A stretch of 64,000 nt of DNA. Source: Sphingobacteriales bacterium. GTDB lineage: Bacteria; Bacteroidota; Bacteroidia; Sphingobacteriales; Sphingobacteriaceae. Position numbers and translations under genes: made by a program. The stretch spans positions 124,001 through 188,000 of the forward strand of contig JAQBOG010000014.1 in the NCBI GenBank assembly GCA_028288165.1, given 5' to 3'. This document shows positions 27,456 to 36,946 of the stretch, one piece after another (position 1 is the first letter of the stretch; each line of letters begins with the position of its first letter). The notes beneath the pieces are model-generated. The model saw nothing but the letters and a program-made list of their open reading frames with translations. It ran no database searches and was not told where the DNA came from.

Positions 27456-27851
27456 ATGAGATTACTGCTTTTTGGACTTGTATCGTTTTTCAGTACGATT
27501 AGTTTAGCCTATGCCCAATCTGGCAAAGTAGAAATCACTAAAGATCCAAAAATTGATGTCTTGATTGCAAGGCGTTTAGAGCTTAGTAAAAAGGGACAGT
27601 CTGCTGCCCAGATTGAGGGCTATAGAATTCAAATTTATTCAGGCTCTGATCGAAAATTGGCATATGCTGAGCAAACCCGTTTCAAGGGGCTTTATCCTCA
27701 AATTTTTGCTTACATAACTTATATCCAACCAAACTACAAAGTTCGTGTCGGTGATTTCAGAACTCGCATGGATGCTGAAAAGTTTATGTACTCAATCAAG
27801 CAGAATTTCTCAACTGTTTTTATATTTCCTGATCAAGTTTCCCCCCGTTAA
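27456..27851 (+). CDS. Exported SPOR-domain protein
   Basis: 131 aa: signal peptide MRLLLFGLVSFFSTISLAYA, then a short linker and a C-terminal SPOR-like fold (GYRIQIYSGSDRKLAYAEQT, YKVRVGDFRTRMDAEKFMYSI). SPOR domains bind septal, denuded peptidoglycan, so the protein probably acts in the periplasm at cell division sites. No enzymatic domain is fused to it. It lies between secA and the M20 hydrolase, with its own 5' region next to the secA terminator. Confidence 0.85.
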   Translation: MRLLLFGLVSFFSTISLAYAQSGKVEITKDPKIDVLIARRLELSKKGQSAAQIEGYRIQIYSGSDRKLAYAEQTRFKGLYPQIFAYITYIQPNYKVRVGDFRTRMDAEKFMYSIKQNFSTVFIFPDQVSPR

Positions 27852-27924
27852 AATTAGCTACTTTCTATAATAAATACTTAACAAGTGGTTCACACTTATT
27901 AGATTTGTGCCTTAATTCGAAAAC

Positions 27925-29130
27925 ATGTCAGGCGAAACTCTAAAAGATAAAGTAAGCAGATTAGCAGATCAAATACATAGTGGCGTAATTAGCAATCGTC
28001 GTCATTTGCACGCTAACCCTGAACTGTCTTTCCATGAATATAATACTTCCGCTTTTGTAAAATCACAACTGGATGCTTTAGGTATTTCTTATAAAAGCAT
28101 GGCTGATACAGGTATTGTGGCGCTTATTAAGGGAAATATTCCATCTGAAAAAGTGGTAGCATTGCGTGCCGATATGGATGCATTGCCTATTATTGAGGCC
28201 AATAATGTTCCCTACAAGTCAACAAACGAGGGTGTAATGCATGCTTGTGGTCATGACGTTCATACCTCTTCTTTATTAGGTACAGCCAAAATTTTGAACG
28301 AGTTAAGAGACGATTTTGCGGGTACTGTCAAATTAATATTCCAGCCGGCAGAAGAAAAGCTCCCAGGTGGAGCCAGCATCATGATTAAAGAGGGTGTGTT
28401 GGAAAATCCGAAACCCGATGCAATTTTAGGGCAACATGTTATGCCATTAATAGAAGTTGGTAAAGTTGGATTTCGAGCTGGCAAATACATGGCCTCCACC
28501 GATGAAATTTACGTTACGGTGAAAGGTAAAGGTGGCCACGGTGCCCAGCCTCAACAAAATATCGATCCAGTAGTTATTACTTCCCATATAATTATTGCAT
28601 TACAGCAGATTGTAAGTCGGATAGCTGATCCTAAAATGCCATCAGTATTATCATTTGGTAAGGTAATTGCAAATGGAGCCACCAATGTAATTCCTAATGA
28701 AGTGTACCTGGAAGGAACATTTCGTACCATGGATGAAGTTTGGCGCACAGAAGCTCATGTAAAAATGAAAAAAATGGCCGAAGGTATTGCAGAAGCAATG
28801 GGCGGAAGCTGTGATTTCAATATCATGAATGGTTACCCCTTTTTAGTGAATGAAGAAAAATTAACCAATCAGGTACGGGGTTTCGCCGAAGATTATTTAG
28901 GTAAAGAAAATGTGGTTGATTTAGATATTTGGATGGCCGCCGAAGATTTCGCGTATTATTCTCAAGCTGCAGATGCTTGTTTTTATCGTTTAGGTACTCG
29001 TAATGAAGAACGTGGTATCACCTCATCTGTTCATACCCCAACATTTGACATTGACGAAAACGCATTAAAAGTTAGTACCGGATTGATGGCATATATAGCG
29101 GCAAAAAGGTTAAGCCCCCTAATCCCCTAA
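27925..29130 (+). CDS. M20 family amidohydrolase (N-acyl-amino-acid/hippurate hydrolase type)
   Basis: 401-aa metallohydrolase. The metal-binding and catalytic motifs are HACGHDVHTSSLLG, FQPAEEKLPGGA (with the Glu pair), GQHVMPLIEVGKVG and AEDFAYYSQ, arranged as in M20D peptidases. The dimerisation domain starts near KGKGGHGAQP. No signal peptide, so cytosolic. It probably removes N-acyl groups from amino acids or small peptides. The last few codons (SPLIP) and the stop lie inside a short C-rich dispersed repeat, so the C-terminus may have been altered by repeat insertion. Confidence 0.93.
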   Translation: MSGETLKDKVSRLADQIHSGVISNRRHLHANPELSFHEYNTSAFVKSQLDALGISYKSMADTGIVALIKGNIPSEKVVALRADMDALPIIEANNVPYKSTNEGVMHACGHDVHTSSLLGTAKILNELRDDFAGTVKLIFQPAEEKLPGGASIMIKEGVLENPKPDAILGQHVMPLIEVGKVGFRAGKYMASTDEIYVTVKGKGGHGAQPQQNIDPVVITSHIIIALQQIVSRIADPKMPSVLSFGKVIANGATNVIPNEVYLEGTFRTMDEVWRTEAHVKMKKMAEGIAEAMGGSCDFNIMNGYPFLVNEEKLTNQVRGFAEDYLGKENVVDLDIWMAAEDFAYYSQAADACFYRLGTRNEERGITSSVHTPTFDIDENALKVSTGLMAYIAAKRLSPLIP

Positions 29131-29138
29131 AGGAGGAA
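29114..29138 (+). repeat. Short C/G-rich dispersed repeat, copy 1
   Basis: A ~25-nt near-palindrome beginning GCCCCCTAATCCCCTAAAG and ending GAGGAA covers the end of the M20 gene. A similar unit is at 33931-33955 on the other strand, and a looser relative (CTCCTATCCTTTAGG) is at 29209-29223. The pattern looks like a Bacteroidota short palindromic repeat. Confidence 0.5.
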
Positions 29139-29255
29139 GTATAGCTAACATATAGCAGTGAAATAAAAATTAGATTTAGCAGTTAACTAGGAATGGTATA
29201 TAATTTAAACTCCTATCCTTTAGGAAAGGGTGCGGTAAGAATAGTGCGTAGGCGG

Positions 29256-30194
29256 GTGAGGCTCTTTTTTATTTTTTTATTTTTCCCATTTTTGGGATTT
29301 ACACAACAAATTCCGCGTTTTAATCCTGATACGATTTTAACGGTAAATATTGATTCTGCTATTAATATCACCTCCACTAGGTTAACAGCGAATTCTTTTA
29401 TTAACGAAATTTTAAGGGATACAAGTTTTTATCAAGCGTTTCGCCAAATGAAGCGATACAGCTTTACCGCTGAAAACCGGGTTTTTACTTATGATAAGAA
29501 AAATAAAGTAGAAGGAAAAATTTTTCGTAAAATATACCACAATAATGAAGGGCCTTACAAAATGCAATTTTTGGCTAAAAGCGATAGTGGGAAGATTTAT
29601 AAAAGAAACGGCAAATATCAATTGTATACCACCGAAATGTTTGATTACATTTTTATGAATGCATACAACTCAGATTTTTCAGATGGGCCATCGTCTGGAA
29701 GTAAGGGGGGCGGTAATAATGAATCGTATAAGGACAAACTCAAAACACTGATATTTAGTCCTGGTAAACCTGTGAAAGGAATTCCTTTTATCAGTAATAA
29801 AACGGAGATTTTTACTCCGAATATGCGTCAGTATTATGATTATACGTATTATAAAGGTACTTATCTAGATACTATTCCTGTTTACAGGTTTAAAGTAAAA
29901 ATGAAGCCAGATCTATCTTCATGGACAAAAGACGGGATTATGATCAAAGAGCTTACAACCATTTTTGATCGACGTGATTTGAAAATATTAGGTCGATATG
30001 TGGATATGAAGTACGGCAATATGGCCTTTGATTTCGATGTACAAATGAATATAGAGTTGGGATATGCGGACGATAATGAAACTCTGCTTCCATTAAAAAT
30101 TACTTACCAAGGCAACTGGGATATTCCGTTTAAAAAGGAAGAGAGAGCCAGCTTTTTAATTGTTCATAAGGGGTATAAGTTGGGGAAGAGGTGA
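29256..30194 (+). CDS. Exported hypothetical protein
   Basis: 312 aa from a GTG at 29256, which gives a compact signal peptide (MRLFFIFLFFPFLGFTQQ). An ATG at 29193 is in frame, but the intervening codons read through the C/G-rich repeat relative and are unlikely to be native protein. The mature part is beta-rich without membrane segments; visible segments include FRQMKRYSFTAENRVFTYDK, KTEIFTPNMRQYYDYTYYKG and DFDVQMNIELGYADD. It resembles exported Bacteroidota proteins of unknown function and may be an outer-membrane-associated or lipoprotein-carrier-like fold; I do not assign a family. The gene ends just before a tandem-repeat region. Confidence 0.75.
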   Translation: MRLFFIFLFFPFLGFTQQIPRFNPDTILTVNIDSAINITSTRLTANSFINEILRDTSFYQAFRQMKRYSFTAENRVFTYDKKNKVEGKIFRKIYHNNEGPYKMQFLAKSDSGKIYKRNGKYQLYTTEMFDYIFMNAYNSDFSDGPSSGSKGGGNNESYKDKLKTLIFSPGKPVKGIPFISNKTEIFTPNMRQYYDYTYYKGTYLDTIPVYRFKVKMKPDLSSWTKDGIMIKELTTIFDRRDLKILGRYVDMKYGNMAFDFDVQMNIELGYADDNETLLPLKITYQGNWDIPFKKEERASFLIVHKGYKLGKR

Positions 30195-30228
30195 GTTGTG
30201 AGTTGTGAGAGGTGTACACCGCACTGGA

Positions 30229-30263
30229 CTTTTAACTTTTAACTTTTAACTTTAAACTTTTAA
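30229..30263. repeat. Tandem CTTTTAA heptamer, about five units
   Basis: Units CTTTTAA, CTTTTAA, CTTTTAA, CTTTAAA and CTTTTAA in direct succession, preceded at ~30192-30212 by a GAGTTGTGA-type duplication. It lies directly 5' of repeat copy D and upstream of dnaG. A length-variable tract is plausible. Confidence 0.75.
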
Positions 30264-30270
30264 CTTCTTC

Positions 30271-30371
30271 GCATGAGGGATTGAAGAGGAAAGCCCACAG
30301 CCCAATTCTTCATTGGGCGAGGACTTGGAACGTAAAGCCCGACCCTGCTCTCCACAGGGGCATGCCCAAAG
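30271..30371 (+). repeat. Dispersed intergenic repeat, copy D (divergent)
   Basis: It follows the plan of copy B: GCATGAGGGATTGAAGAGG, then a hairpin GCCCAAT (30300-30306) with ATTGGGC (30312-30318), GTAAAGCCCGACCC, a second small hairpin CCCTG/CAGGG and a final GCATGCCCAAAG. The hairpin sequence differs from copies A and B but the flanking blocks are shared. Confidence 0.6.
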
Positions 30372-30478
30372 TATTCGTAATATTCTAAATTTGATTTCAA
30401 ATAAATATAAACTTGCGGCTCTAAAATATTCTGAAGCTACAATTACATATTCGGGTTCATTGCCTATTTTTGCTATTC

Positions 30479-32413
30479 ATGATTCCACAGGAAACGGTAG
30501 ATAAGATTATAAATGCTTCTTTAATTGAAGAGGTGGTTGGGGATTTTGTGCATCTTAAAAAACGCGGAACCAGTTTAATTGGTTTATGTCCGTTTCATAA
30601 TGAAAAAAGTCCATCATTTAACGTATCTGTAACCAAGGGGATTTACAAATGCTTTGGCTGCGGCAAAGGTGGTGATTCGGTTCATTTTATCATGGAGCAT
30701 GAAAAGGCAACCTATCCGGAGGCATTACGTTTCCTTGCTTCGAAATATAATATTGAGATAGCCGAGGTTGAAAATACTCCGGAAGAGCAGGCGGTAAACA
30801 ACCGACGTGAAAGTTTATTTATAGTTTCTGAATGGGCAGCCAAGTTTTTTCAGAATGAAATGTGGAATACTGATGGCGGCAAAACAATTGGGTTAAGTTA
30901 TTTCAAAGAGAGAGGCTTCCGCGATGATGTTATCAAAAAGTTTGAACTTGGTTACTCGCCTGATGTTTGGGATGCCTTAACACAAAAGGCCGTAAGCGAT
31001 GGTTATAAGTTAGAGTTTTTAGAAGATACCGGTTTAACTATCCGAAAGGATAACGATAGGTTTTACGATCGGTTTCGAGGACGGGTAATGTTCCCGATTC
31101 ATAGTTTTACAGGTAGGGTAATTGGATTTGGAGGGCGAACACTTAAAACGGATAAAACAGTCCCTAAATACGTTAACTCGCCAGAAAGCGACATTTACCA
31201 TAAATCGAATGTTCTTTACGGATTGTTTTTTGCGAAAAAATCAATTAGGGATAATGACAACTGTTACCTGGTAGAAGGTTATGCAGATGTGTTATCCGTG
31301 CATCAGGCTGGAGTCGAAAATGTGGTTGCATCTTCGGGTACTTCGCTTACCACAGAGCAAATTCGACTTATCGGCAGGTTTACAAAAAACGTTACCATAC
31401 TTTATGATGGAGATGCGGCGGGAATAAAAGCCTCGTTGAGAGGCTTGGATATGATTTTGGAAGAGGGCTTGAATGTAAAAGTCGTTCTTTTTCCTGATGG
31501 TCATGATCCGGATTCTTTCGTTCAAAAGAACGGAAGTGCTGCCTTTAAAAATCATATTGAGAGAAGTAAAAAGGACTTTGTTCTTTTTAAAACTTCTATA
31601 CTCTTAAAAGATGCAGGTGATGATCCGCTCAAGAAGGCAGGCGTTATTCGCGAAGTGGTTGAAAGTATTGCGAAAATTCCGGATAGTATAAAAGCGTCCG
31701 TATTTTTAAGAGAGTGCAGTTCATTGCTTCAGATTGAAGAGCGGATCTTGATTGTTGAGCTCAACAAAATGCGTTTGGGCAAGGCAAAAAAGGATAGCTA
31801 CAAACCGCAATCTCCAGACGAACCACCTGCAGATTTTTTTAGTGATGATCCGTCACAACAAGAATCGACGCCTTCGTTTTCTGCCTTTGACGAGCCACAA
31901 GAGAAGGAAATTGTGCGTTTATTGCTTAATTACGGCCATGAAGTGGTGAATTGGGATGGGATAACTGACACGTATATCGCTCCATATTTGATATCGAATT
32001 TGTCCGACGTAACGTTCAATGATCCTGATTGCGCTCATATCATTAATGAGTACAAGTCTAAATTAGAAGCCGGAGATTTACCTACAGAAGATGAATTTAT
32101 AAAAAACAGCGATAACCGAATTGCTACGTTTGCCATATCGCTCGTTACTTCTCCTTATCATCTAAGCGAAAATTGGGCTGTCGAGCGGAAAATTTATGTA
32201 AAGCGGGAACATGAAAACCTGCGTGCAACCATACATGGAGGCATATTCCATCTCAAAAAACATAAAGTGGAACAAATTTTAAAAGATTTACTTCAACAAT
32301 TGCAAAGTGAAAAGGATGCTGTTAATCAAGAGATTTTGCAAAAGAAATATATCCAGGTAAAAGAAGTTGAAAAGGGAATTGCTAAGTATCTGGGTTCTGT
32401 GATTGTGAAATAG
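30479..32413 (+). CDS. dnaG: DNA primase
   Basis: 644 aa from the ATG at 30479 (MIPQETVDKIINASLIEEVV); a TTG three codons upstream is less likely. It has an N-terminal CHC2 zinc finger (CPFHNEKSPSFNV ... CFGCGKGGDSVHFI), the catalytic core with YFKERGFRDDVIKKFELGY and GRVIGFGGRTL, a Toprim domain with the Glu in YLVEGYADVLSVHQAG and the DGD in LYDGDAAGIKAS, and a C-terminal DnaB-interacting helical domain. It synthesises RNA primers at the replication fork. yraN follows 10 nt on, so the two are probably co-transcribed. Confidence 0.97.
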   Translation: MIPQETVDKIINASLIEEVVGDFVHLKKRGTSLIGLCPFHNEKSPSFNVSVTKGIYKCFGCGKGGDSVHFIMEHEKATYPEALRFLASKYNIEIAEVENTPEEQAVNNRRESLFIVSEWAAKFFQNEMWNTDGGKTIGLSYFKERGFRDDVIKKFELGYSPDVWDALTQKAVSDGYKLEFLEDTGLTIRKDNDRFYDRFRGRVMFPIHSFTGRVIGFGGRTLKTDKTVPKYVNSPESDIYHKSNVLYGLFFAKKSIRDNDNCYLVEGYADVLSVHQAGVENVVASSGTSLTTEQIRLIGRFTKNVTILYDGDAAGIKASLRGLDMILEEGLNVKVVLFPDGHDPDSFVQKNGSAAFKNHIERSKKDFVLFKTSILLKDAGDDPLKKAGVIREVVESIAKIPDSIKASVFLRECSSLLQIEERILIVELNKMRLGKAKKDSYKPQSPDEPPADFFSDDPSQQESTPSFSAFDEPQEKEIVRLLLNYGHEVVNWDGITDTYIAPYLISNLSDVTFNDPDCAHIINEYKSKLEAGDLPTEDEFIKNSDNRIATFAISLVTSPYHLSENWAVERKIYVKREHENLRATIHGGIFHLKKHKVEQILKDLLQQLQSEKDAVNQEILQKKYIQVKEVEKGIAKYLGSVIVK

Positions 32414-32423
32414 CATAAATCAT

Positions 32424-32789
32424 ATGGCAAAACACAATACTTTTGGCAAACAGGGTGAAGAAATAGCAAAGTTGTTCCTGGAAAAATCTGGCTACGAGAT
32501 ACTAGATGAAAACTGGACACATAAAAAATCTGAAGTAGACTTAATAGTTTACAAAAACCGCCAAATCATTTTTGTAGAAGTAAAAACCAGAAGCGGTGCT
32601 GGGTTTGGCCAACCAGAAGATTTCGTCAGCTTATCCAAACAACTCCAGATGGAAAAAGCTGCAAACGAATACATCTACCTTATGAGCCATAAAGGTGAGA
32701 TCAGATTCGATATTATTTCTATATTATTTTCTTCAGAAAGCGTTTATACACTAAAACATATTGAGGATGCATTTTGGCCTGAAGCTTAA
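32424..32789 (+). CDS. UPF0102 (YraN) family endonuclease-fold protein
   Basis: 121 aa with the YraN pattern: FGKQGEEIAKLFLEKSGYEI, then a restriction-endonuclease-like core with KKSEVDLIVYK and IIFVEVKTRSG, giving the D...E-V-K active-site arrangement. Members of UPF0102 are widespread; their biochemical role is unsettled, though the fold suggests DNA binding or cleavage. It sits 10 nt after dnaG and 39 nt before the cyclotransferase gene. Confidence 0.92.
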   Translation: MAKHNTFGKQGEEIAKLFLEKSGYEILDENWTHKKSEVDLIVYKNRQIIFVEVKTRSGAGFGQPEDFVSLSKQLQMEKAANEYIYLMSHKGEIRFDIISILFSSESVYTLKHIEDAFWPEA

Positions 32790-32828
32790 TCGTTCAATAT
32801 GTATCTTGCGAAAAATAAATCATTAACA

Positions 32829-33884
32829 ATGCGTTTAAATTTTCTATACTTATTGGCTGTAGTTTTACTGGTAGCTTCCCTTCATTGTACTTCTGATAAT
32901 GATTCTAATGTAAGTAGCTGGGTGAGTCCCGAAACGGATAAATCGATAAATCTGGGAGATAAAATTACTTTTCAGGTGAAGCCTGCCGGCGATACAAAGC
33001 CAGATTCGATTGTTTATTTTGTGGATGCTTTACGGATGGCATCTAGTACAAATACAAATCCAGTGTCTGTGAATTCTGATAGCCTTACGCTTGGAAACAA
33101 ATCATTAATTGCAAAAATTTATAAAGCTGGTCAAGCTGAAGAAATCACGACAAATATCACAATCAGATCGGCCTTAATTCCCATAAAATTCGAATATACT
33201 ATTGTCAAAACATTACCTCATGATACTGCATCTTACACGGAAGGTTTAGAATATCATAACGGCTTTTTATACGAAAGTGATGGCGAATATAAAACATCGA
33301 GTATCCGTAAGGTTGATCCGAATAGCGGTAAGGTTATACAAGTAACACCTATTAAAGATTCAATTTTTGCAGAAGGAATAGCGGTAATTGATAATAAAAT
33401 ATTAATGCTTACCTACCGGGAAAAAATAGCAAGAGAGTATGACGTAAATACGTTGAAATTGATTAGAGAATTCCCTTTTATGTATGCAATAGAAGGGTGG
33501 GGAATGTGTTTGGTTGGAGATAGAATATATTACACAGATAGCTCTAATACCATTCATATTTTGAATAAAAACACTTATCAAGAAGAAGGTTATATTGAAG
33601 TTTATGATCAAAACGGCCCCGTACAACAAGTGAATGAACTAGAATATATCAATGGGCAACTGTATGCTAACATTTATCAATCGGAAAGAGTAATAATCAT
33701 AAATCCCAAAAACGGCCAAGTTACTGGTGAGATAGATTTCTCTAATTTATACCCTGAGTTAGATCGCTTAAGAGATAATCCCTATTCTGACGTATTGAAC
33801 GGAATAGCTTGGGATGCAAAGGGCAAACGTCTATTTGTAACGGGTAAAAAGTGGACTAAGATGTTTCAGGTTGTGATAAAATAA
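32829..33884 (+). CDS. Glutaminyl-peptide cyclotransferase (bacterial beta-propeller type)
   Basis: 351 aa from ATG 32829 (MRLNFLYLLAVVLLVASLHC); an in-frame ATG ten codons earlier gives a poorer signal. The signal ends in a cysteine at SLHC, a non-canonical lipobox, so anchoring is uncertain. Residues ~30-115 form an Ig-like domain. The rest is the five-bladed propeller of PF05096: EGLEYHNGFLYESDGEY, GWGMCLVGDRIYYTDSS, VNELEYINGQLYANIYQSE and LNGIAWDAKGKRLFVTGKKW. It forms N-terminal pyroglutamate on exported proteins, a modification reported for many periplasmic proteins in Bacteroidota. A terminator follows immediately. Confidence 0.9.
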   Translation: MRLNFLYLLAVVLLVASLHCTSDNDSNVSSWVSPETDKSINLGDKITFQVKPAGDTKPDSIVYFVDALRMASSTNTNPVSVNSDSLTLGNKSLIAKIYKAGQAEEITTNITIRSALIPIKFEYTIVKTLPHDTASYTEGLEYHNGFLYESDGEYKTSSIRKVDPNSGKVIQVTPIKDSIFAEGIAVIDNKILMLTYREKIAREYDVNTLKLIREFPFMYAIEGWGMCLVGDRIYYTDSSNTIHILNKNTYQEEGYIEVYDQNGPVQQVNELEYINGQLYANIYQSERVIIINPKNGQVTGEIDFSNLYPELDRLRDNPYSDVLNGIAWDAKGKRLFVTGKKWTKMFQVVIK

Positions 33885-33917
33885 AAAAGAGGCTGTCTCA
33901 AAAAGGCAGCCTCTTTT
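33885..33917. terminator. Bidirectional terminator between cyclotransferase and pgi
   Basis: AAAAGAGGCTG and CAGCCTCTTTT form an 11-bp stem with an 11-nt loop, extended by A/T tails. It begins right after the stop codon of the upstream gene and also lies beyond the end of pgi on the other strand. Confidence 0.9.
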
Positions 33918-33930
33918 TTTGCTGTTACTA

Positions 33931-33955
33931 TTCCCCCATCAGGAGGCTAGGGGGC
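33931..33955 (-). repeat. Short C/G-rich dispersed repeat, copy 2
   Basis: On the reverse strand it begins GCCCCCTAGCCTCCTGATG and ends GGGGAA, roughly 18 of 25 positions shared with copy 1 at 29114. It sits 6 nt past the pgi stop codon. Confidence 0.5.
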
Positions 33956-33960
33956 AGGCT

Positions 33961-35607
33961 TTATCTCCAGCTTTTATACAAATTGATCAAGCCATTTGTA
34001 GATGAATCATGATTGGATATTTTCTCATCACTTTCTAATTCAGGTAGTATTTGATTAGCCAATTGTTTCCCTAATTCAACACCCCACTGGTCGAAACTGA
34101 ACACATTCCATATCACGCCTTGTGTAAATATTTTGTGCTCGTACATCGCGATAAGCGAACCTAGAACACGAGGTGTAATTTTCTTTACCAGAATAGAGTT
34201 AGTTGGGCGATTGCCTTCAAAAACTTTGAACGGAGCCAATTTTTCAATTTCCTCGGCACTTTTACCTGCTTTTTGAAATTCGGCTACCACTTCATCTTTA
34301 GTTTTGCCATTCATTAAAGCTTCCGTTTGAGCAAAGAAATTAGTAAGCAATAATTGGTGATGATTGCCAATTGGGTTATGGCTTTGAGCCGGAGCGATAA
34401 AATCAGAAGGAATTAATTTAGTGCCTTGATGAATTAATTGGTAAAAAGCATGTTGTCCGTTTGTGCCGGGCTCTCCCCAAATAATCGGACCTGTTTGATA
34501 ATCAACGGGATTCCCGTTTCTATCAACTGATTTACCGTTACTTTCCATGTCTCCTTGTTGGAAGTATGCAGCAAAACGATGTAAATATTGGTCGTAAGGT
34601 AAAATCGCCTGGCTCTCAGCTCCGAAAAAATTGTTATACCAAATACCTAATAGGGCTAAAATCACAGGGATATTTTGATCCAATTCAGCTTCCTGAAAAT
34701 GGTTATCCATATCGTGGGCGCCATTTAATAACTCTTTAAAATTATTAAAACCTACTGCGCAAGCTATGCTTAAGCCAATCGCACTCCAGATAGAATATCT
34801 TCCACCAACCCAATCCCAAAAGCCAAACATGTTTGCGGTATCAATCCCAAATTCAGCTACTCCTTTAGCATTAGTAGAGATAGCCACGAAATGTTTTGCT
34901 ACATCTTGCTGAGCTGCACCATGATCTAAAAACCAGTTACGTGCCGTAAAGGCGTTAGCCATGGTTTCCTGTGTAGTAAACGTTTTAGAAGCGATCATGA
35001 ATAAAGTGGTTTCAGGATCTACATTTTTTAGAGCTTCTGCGATGTGTGTTCCATCTACATTAGATACAAAATGTACTTTTATATGATTGCTATAAGCTTT
35101 TAGAGCTTCGGTTACCATTACTGGTCCCAGATCAGAACCACCAATGCCAATATTAACAATGTGTTGGATGGATTTACCTGTGTAACCCTTCCATTCACCG
35201 CTTATCACTTGTTTTGAAAACGTCTCCATTTGGCCGAGGACCTCGTGAATGTCAGGCATAATATCGTTACCATTAACGATCACTCCACTCGTATTCGGAT
35301 TACGAAGAGCAGTATGTAAAACCGCACGACCTTCCGTTTCGTTAATCTGTTCGCCAGCAAACATGGCCTTTATAGCATCTGCTAAGCCAGTTTCTTTGGC
35401 CAGATCAGTTAGAAGGCTTATAGTTTCTTTAGTAACTCTGTTTTTAGAATAGTCTAATAATATATCATTAAATGAGATCGAAAAGTCCTCAAATCGTGAT
35501 CCCGAAGACGCAAACAGGTCTCTAAGCTTTGCGTCATTTATTTGACTATAATGATTTTGAAGATTTTGATATGCAGTTGTGGTTGTAAATCCTTTTTTGG
35601 GAAACAT
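33961..35607 (-). CDS. pgi: Glucose-6-phosphate isomerase
   Basis: 548 aa from the ATG at 35607 ([20 protein letters not shown]). A frame-open ATG 14 codons upstream adds a segment not expected in Pgi, and 548 is close to E. coli Pgi (549). Signatures: [53 protein letters not shown] with the catalytic His, and [20 protein letters not shown] with the terminal Lys. It interconverts glucose-6-phosphate and fructose-6-phosphate in the cytosol. It is divergent from the M16 pseudogene. Confidence 0.97.
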   Translation of the reverse strand: MFPKKGFTTTTAYQNLQNHYSQINDAKLRDLFASSGSRFEDFSISFNDILLDYSKNRVTKETISLLTDLAKETGLADAIKAMFAGEQINETEGRAVLHTALRNPNTSGVIVNGNDIMPDIHEVLGQMETFSKQVISGEWKGYTGKSIQHIVNIGIGGSDLGPVMVTEALKAYSNHIKVHFVSNVDGTHIAEALKNVDPETTLFMIASKTFTTQETMANAFTARNWFLDHGAAQQDVAKHFVAISTNAKGVAEFGIDTANMFGFWDWVGGRYSIWSAIGLSIACAVGFNNFKELLNGAHDMDNHFQEAELDQNIPVILALLGIWYNNFFGAESQAILPYDQYLHRFAAYFQQGDMESNGKSVDRNGNPVDYQTGPIIWGEPGTNGQHAFYQLIHQGTKLIPSDFIAPAQSHNPIGNHHQLLLTNFFAQTEALMNGKTKDEVVAEFQKAGKSAEEIEKLAPFKVFEGNRPTNSILVKKITPRVLGSLIAMYEHKIFTQGVIWNVFSFDQWGVELGKQLANQILPELESDEKISNHDSSTNGLINLYKSWR

Positions 35608-35708
35608 ATACGAATACTTGATGAAAAATTCTTGTAAATAATTGGCCAAAATTAATATTATATCTACTATTTTGGGTTAGTTTCTTATAAACTGTAAAAC
35701 AATTTTGC

Positions 35709-36648
35709 ATGAAGAGTTTAATAATCGGCTTGCTCACAGCTTTTTGCCTTCCCGTTTATGCGCAAACAAAGGCAGAAGAAGTGAAATCCTTTACATTACG
35801 TAATGGAATGAAGTTTTTAGTTCTGGAAGATAATACCATTCCCAATGCTAATATGTACTTTTTTTACAAGGTTGGTTCACGCAATGAGTATACGGGTATT
35901 ACCGGTTTATCACATTTTTTTGAACACATGATGTTTAACGGCGCTAAAAAGTACGGACCGAAAATGTTTGATAGAAAAATGGAATATAGCGGAGGATCAA
36001 ACAATGCCTATACTTCGCAAAACATAACCGTCTACACGGATTGGTTTCCGTCATCAGCATTAGAGACCATGTTTGATTTGGAAGCTGATCGAATCGCCAC
36101 ACTAAAAAGGGATAACCATGATTATGTTGCGATTACCGTTGTGAATACAGTAGAGGAGGAAGATTCACCTCCTTATTAAATGCGGGTAAACAGTGGGCTG
36201 CCCTATGGCGCCAGAAGTGCTTTTGTACCTTGAAAAATTCAGGCACTTTTTACATATCAACTTTTACCGCGTTAAAAAATACTGAACAAGCGATTGCTAA
36301 AGCAGTTGAAGTGTACCATAAATTTCATGCAAATGGCCTTGATGAAGAGGCATTAACTTCCGCTAAAAATTATGTAAAGGGGATGTTCCCACCACGATAT
36401 GAAACTCCGAGCCAGCTATCCGGCTTATTAACGCAGATGTTTTGGTATGACTTTGATGAATCTTATATCAATAATTTTCAAAGTAATGTGGACGCTTAAC
36501 CACCGGCAAAGTCAAGGAAATTATTGCAAAATATTTTCCTAAAGATAATCTTCAATTTGTGCTGATTGGTAAATCAGCCGATATCAAAAAGATTGCTGAA
36601 AAGTAGGGGGTTGTGGTGGAGAAGAATATTAAAGATAATGGGTTTTGA
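35709..36648 (+). pseudogene. Decayed M16 zinc metalloprotease
   Basis: The N-terminal part (35709-36179) is a good M16 start: signal peptide MKSLIIGLLTAFCLPVYAQ, then GITGLSHFFEHMMFNGAKKY with the HxxEH zinc motif, then SGGSNNAYTSQNITVYTDWF. After LEADRIATL the sequence degenerates and meets a TAA at 36177. The continuation MRVNSGLPYGARSAFVP is short and then stops. C-terminal sequence resumes in another frame near 36230 (NSGTFYISTFTALKNTEQ, NGLDEEALTSAKNYVKG), is broken by a one-base shift at the TAA at 36497, and continues LTTGKVKEIIAKYFPKDN to a TAG at 36604 where KYG would be expected. An internal block is missing. It cannot make an intact peptidase. Confidence 0.85.
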
Positions 36649-36885
36649 AAGAACAACTGTAATTAGAGAACTGTTTTGAACTTCATATTCCATTGGGGGG
36701 CTGACGATGCGAGCATTCTTCCTCACGAATATATATTTTAACAAGTCAAATAACATTGATATAAGGCGGTACTACATGAGAAAGACTGACTTTTTTCAAA
36801 ATTTAGCAAGATTGCGCTTCAAAAAAAATACACTTATATTTTTTATAGCCACCCCAATGGTAGCTGTTTCTTTCAATATGTTTGT

Positions 36886-36893
36886 TAAGTTTG
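36886..36893 (+). promoter_or_regulatory. Candidate -7 box of the FkbH/MBOAT operon
   Basis: TAAGTTTG matches the Bacteroidota -7 consensus TAnnTTTG exactly and lies about 53 nt upstream of the FkbH-like start. The -33 TTTG is not clear at the expected spacing. The rest of 36649-36946 (about 300 nt) is AT-rich; it holds an open frame at 36707-36928 that I do not accept as a gene, and nothing else evident. Confidence 0.4.
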
Positions 36894-36946
36894 ATGATCA
36901 ATGTAGAGGATCTGCGTTGTTATTTTGAACATCTTGCAGAGAAAGT

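Noticed and set aside
30313-30504. 63-aa frame (MGEDLERKARPCSPQGH...) before dnaG
   Set aside because: It arises from repeat copy D and runs into the dnaG start; not a plausible protein.
36707-36928. 73-aa frame upstream of the FkbH-like gene (MRAFFLTNIYF...)
   Set aside because: Only frame-open; it overlaps the candidate promoter box, has no recognisable domain, and its composition looks like AT-rich spacer.
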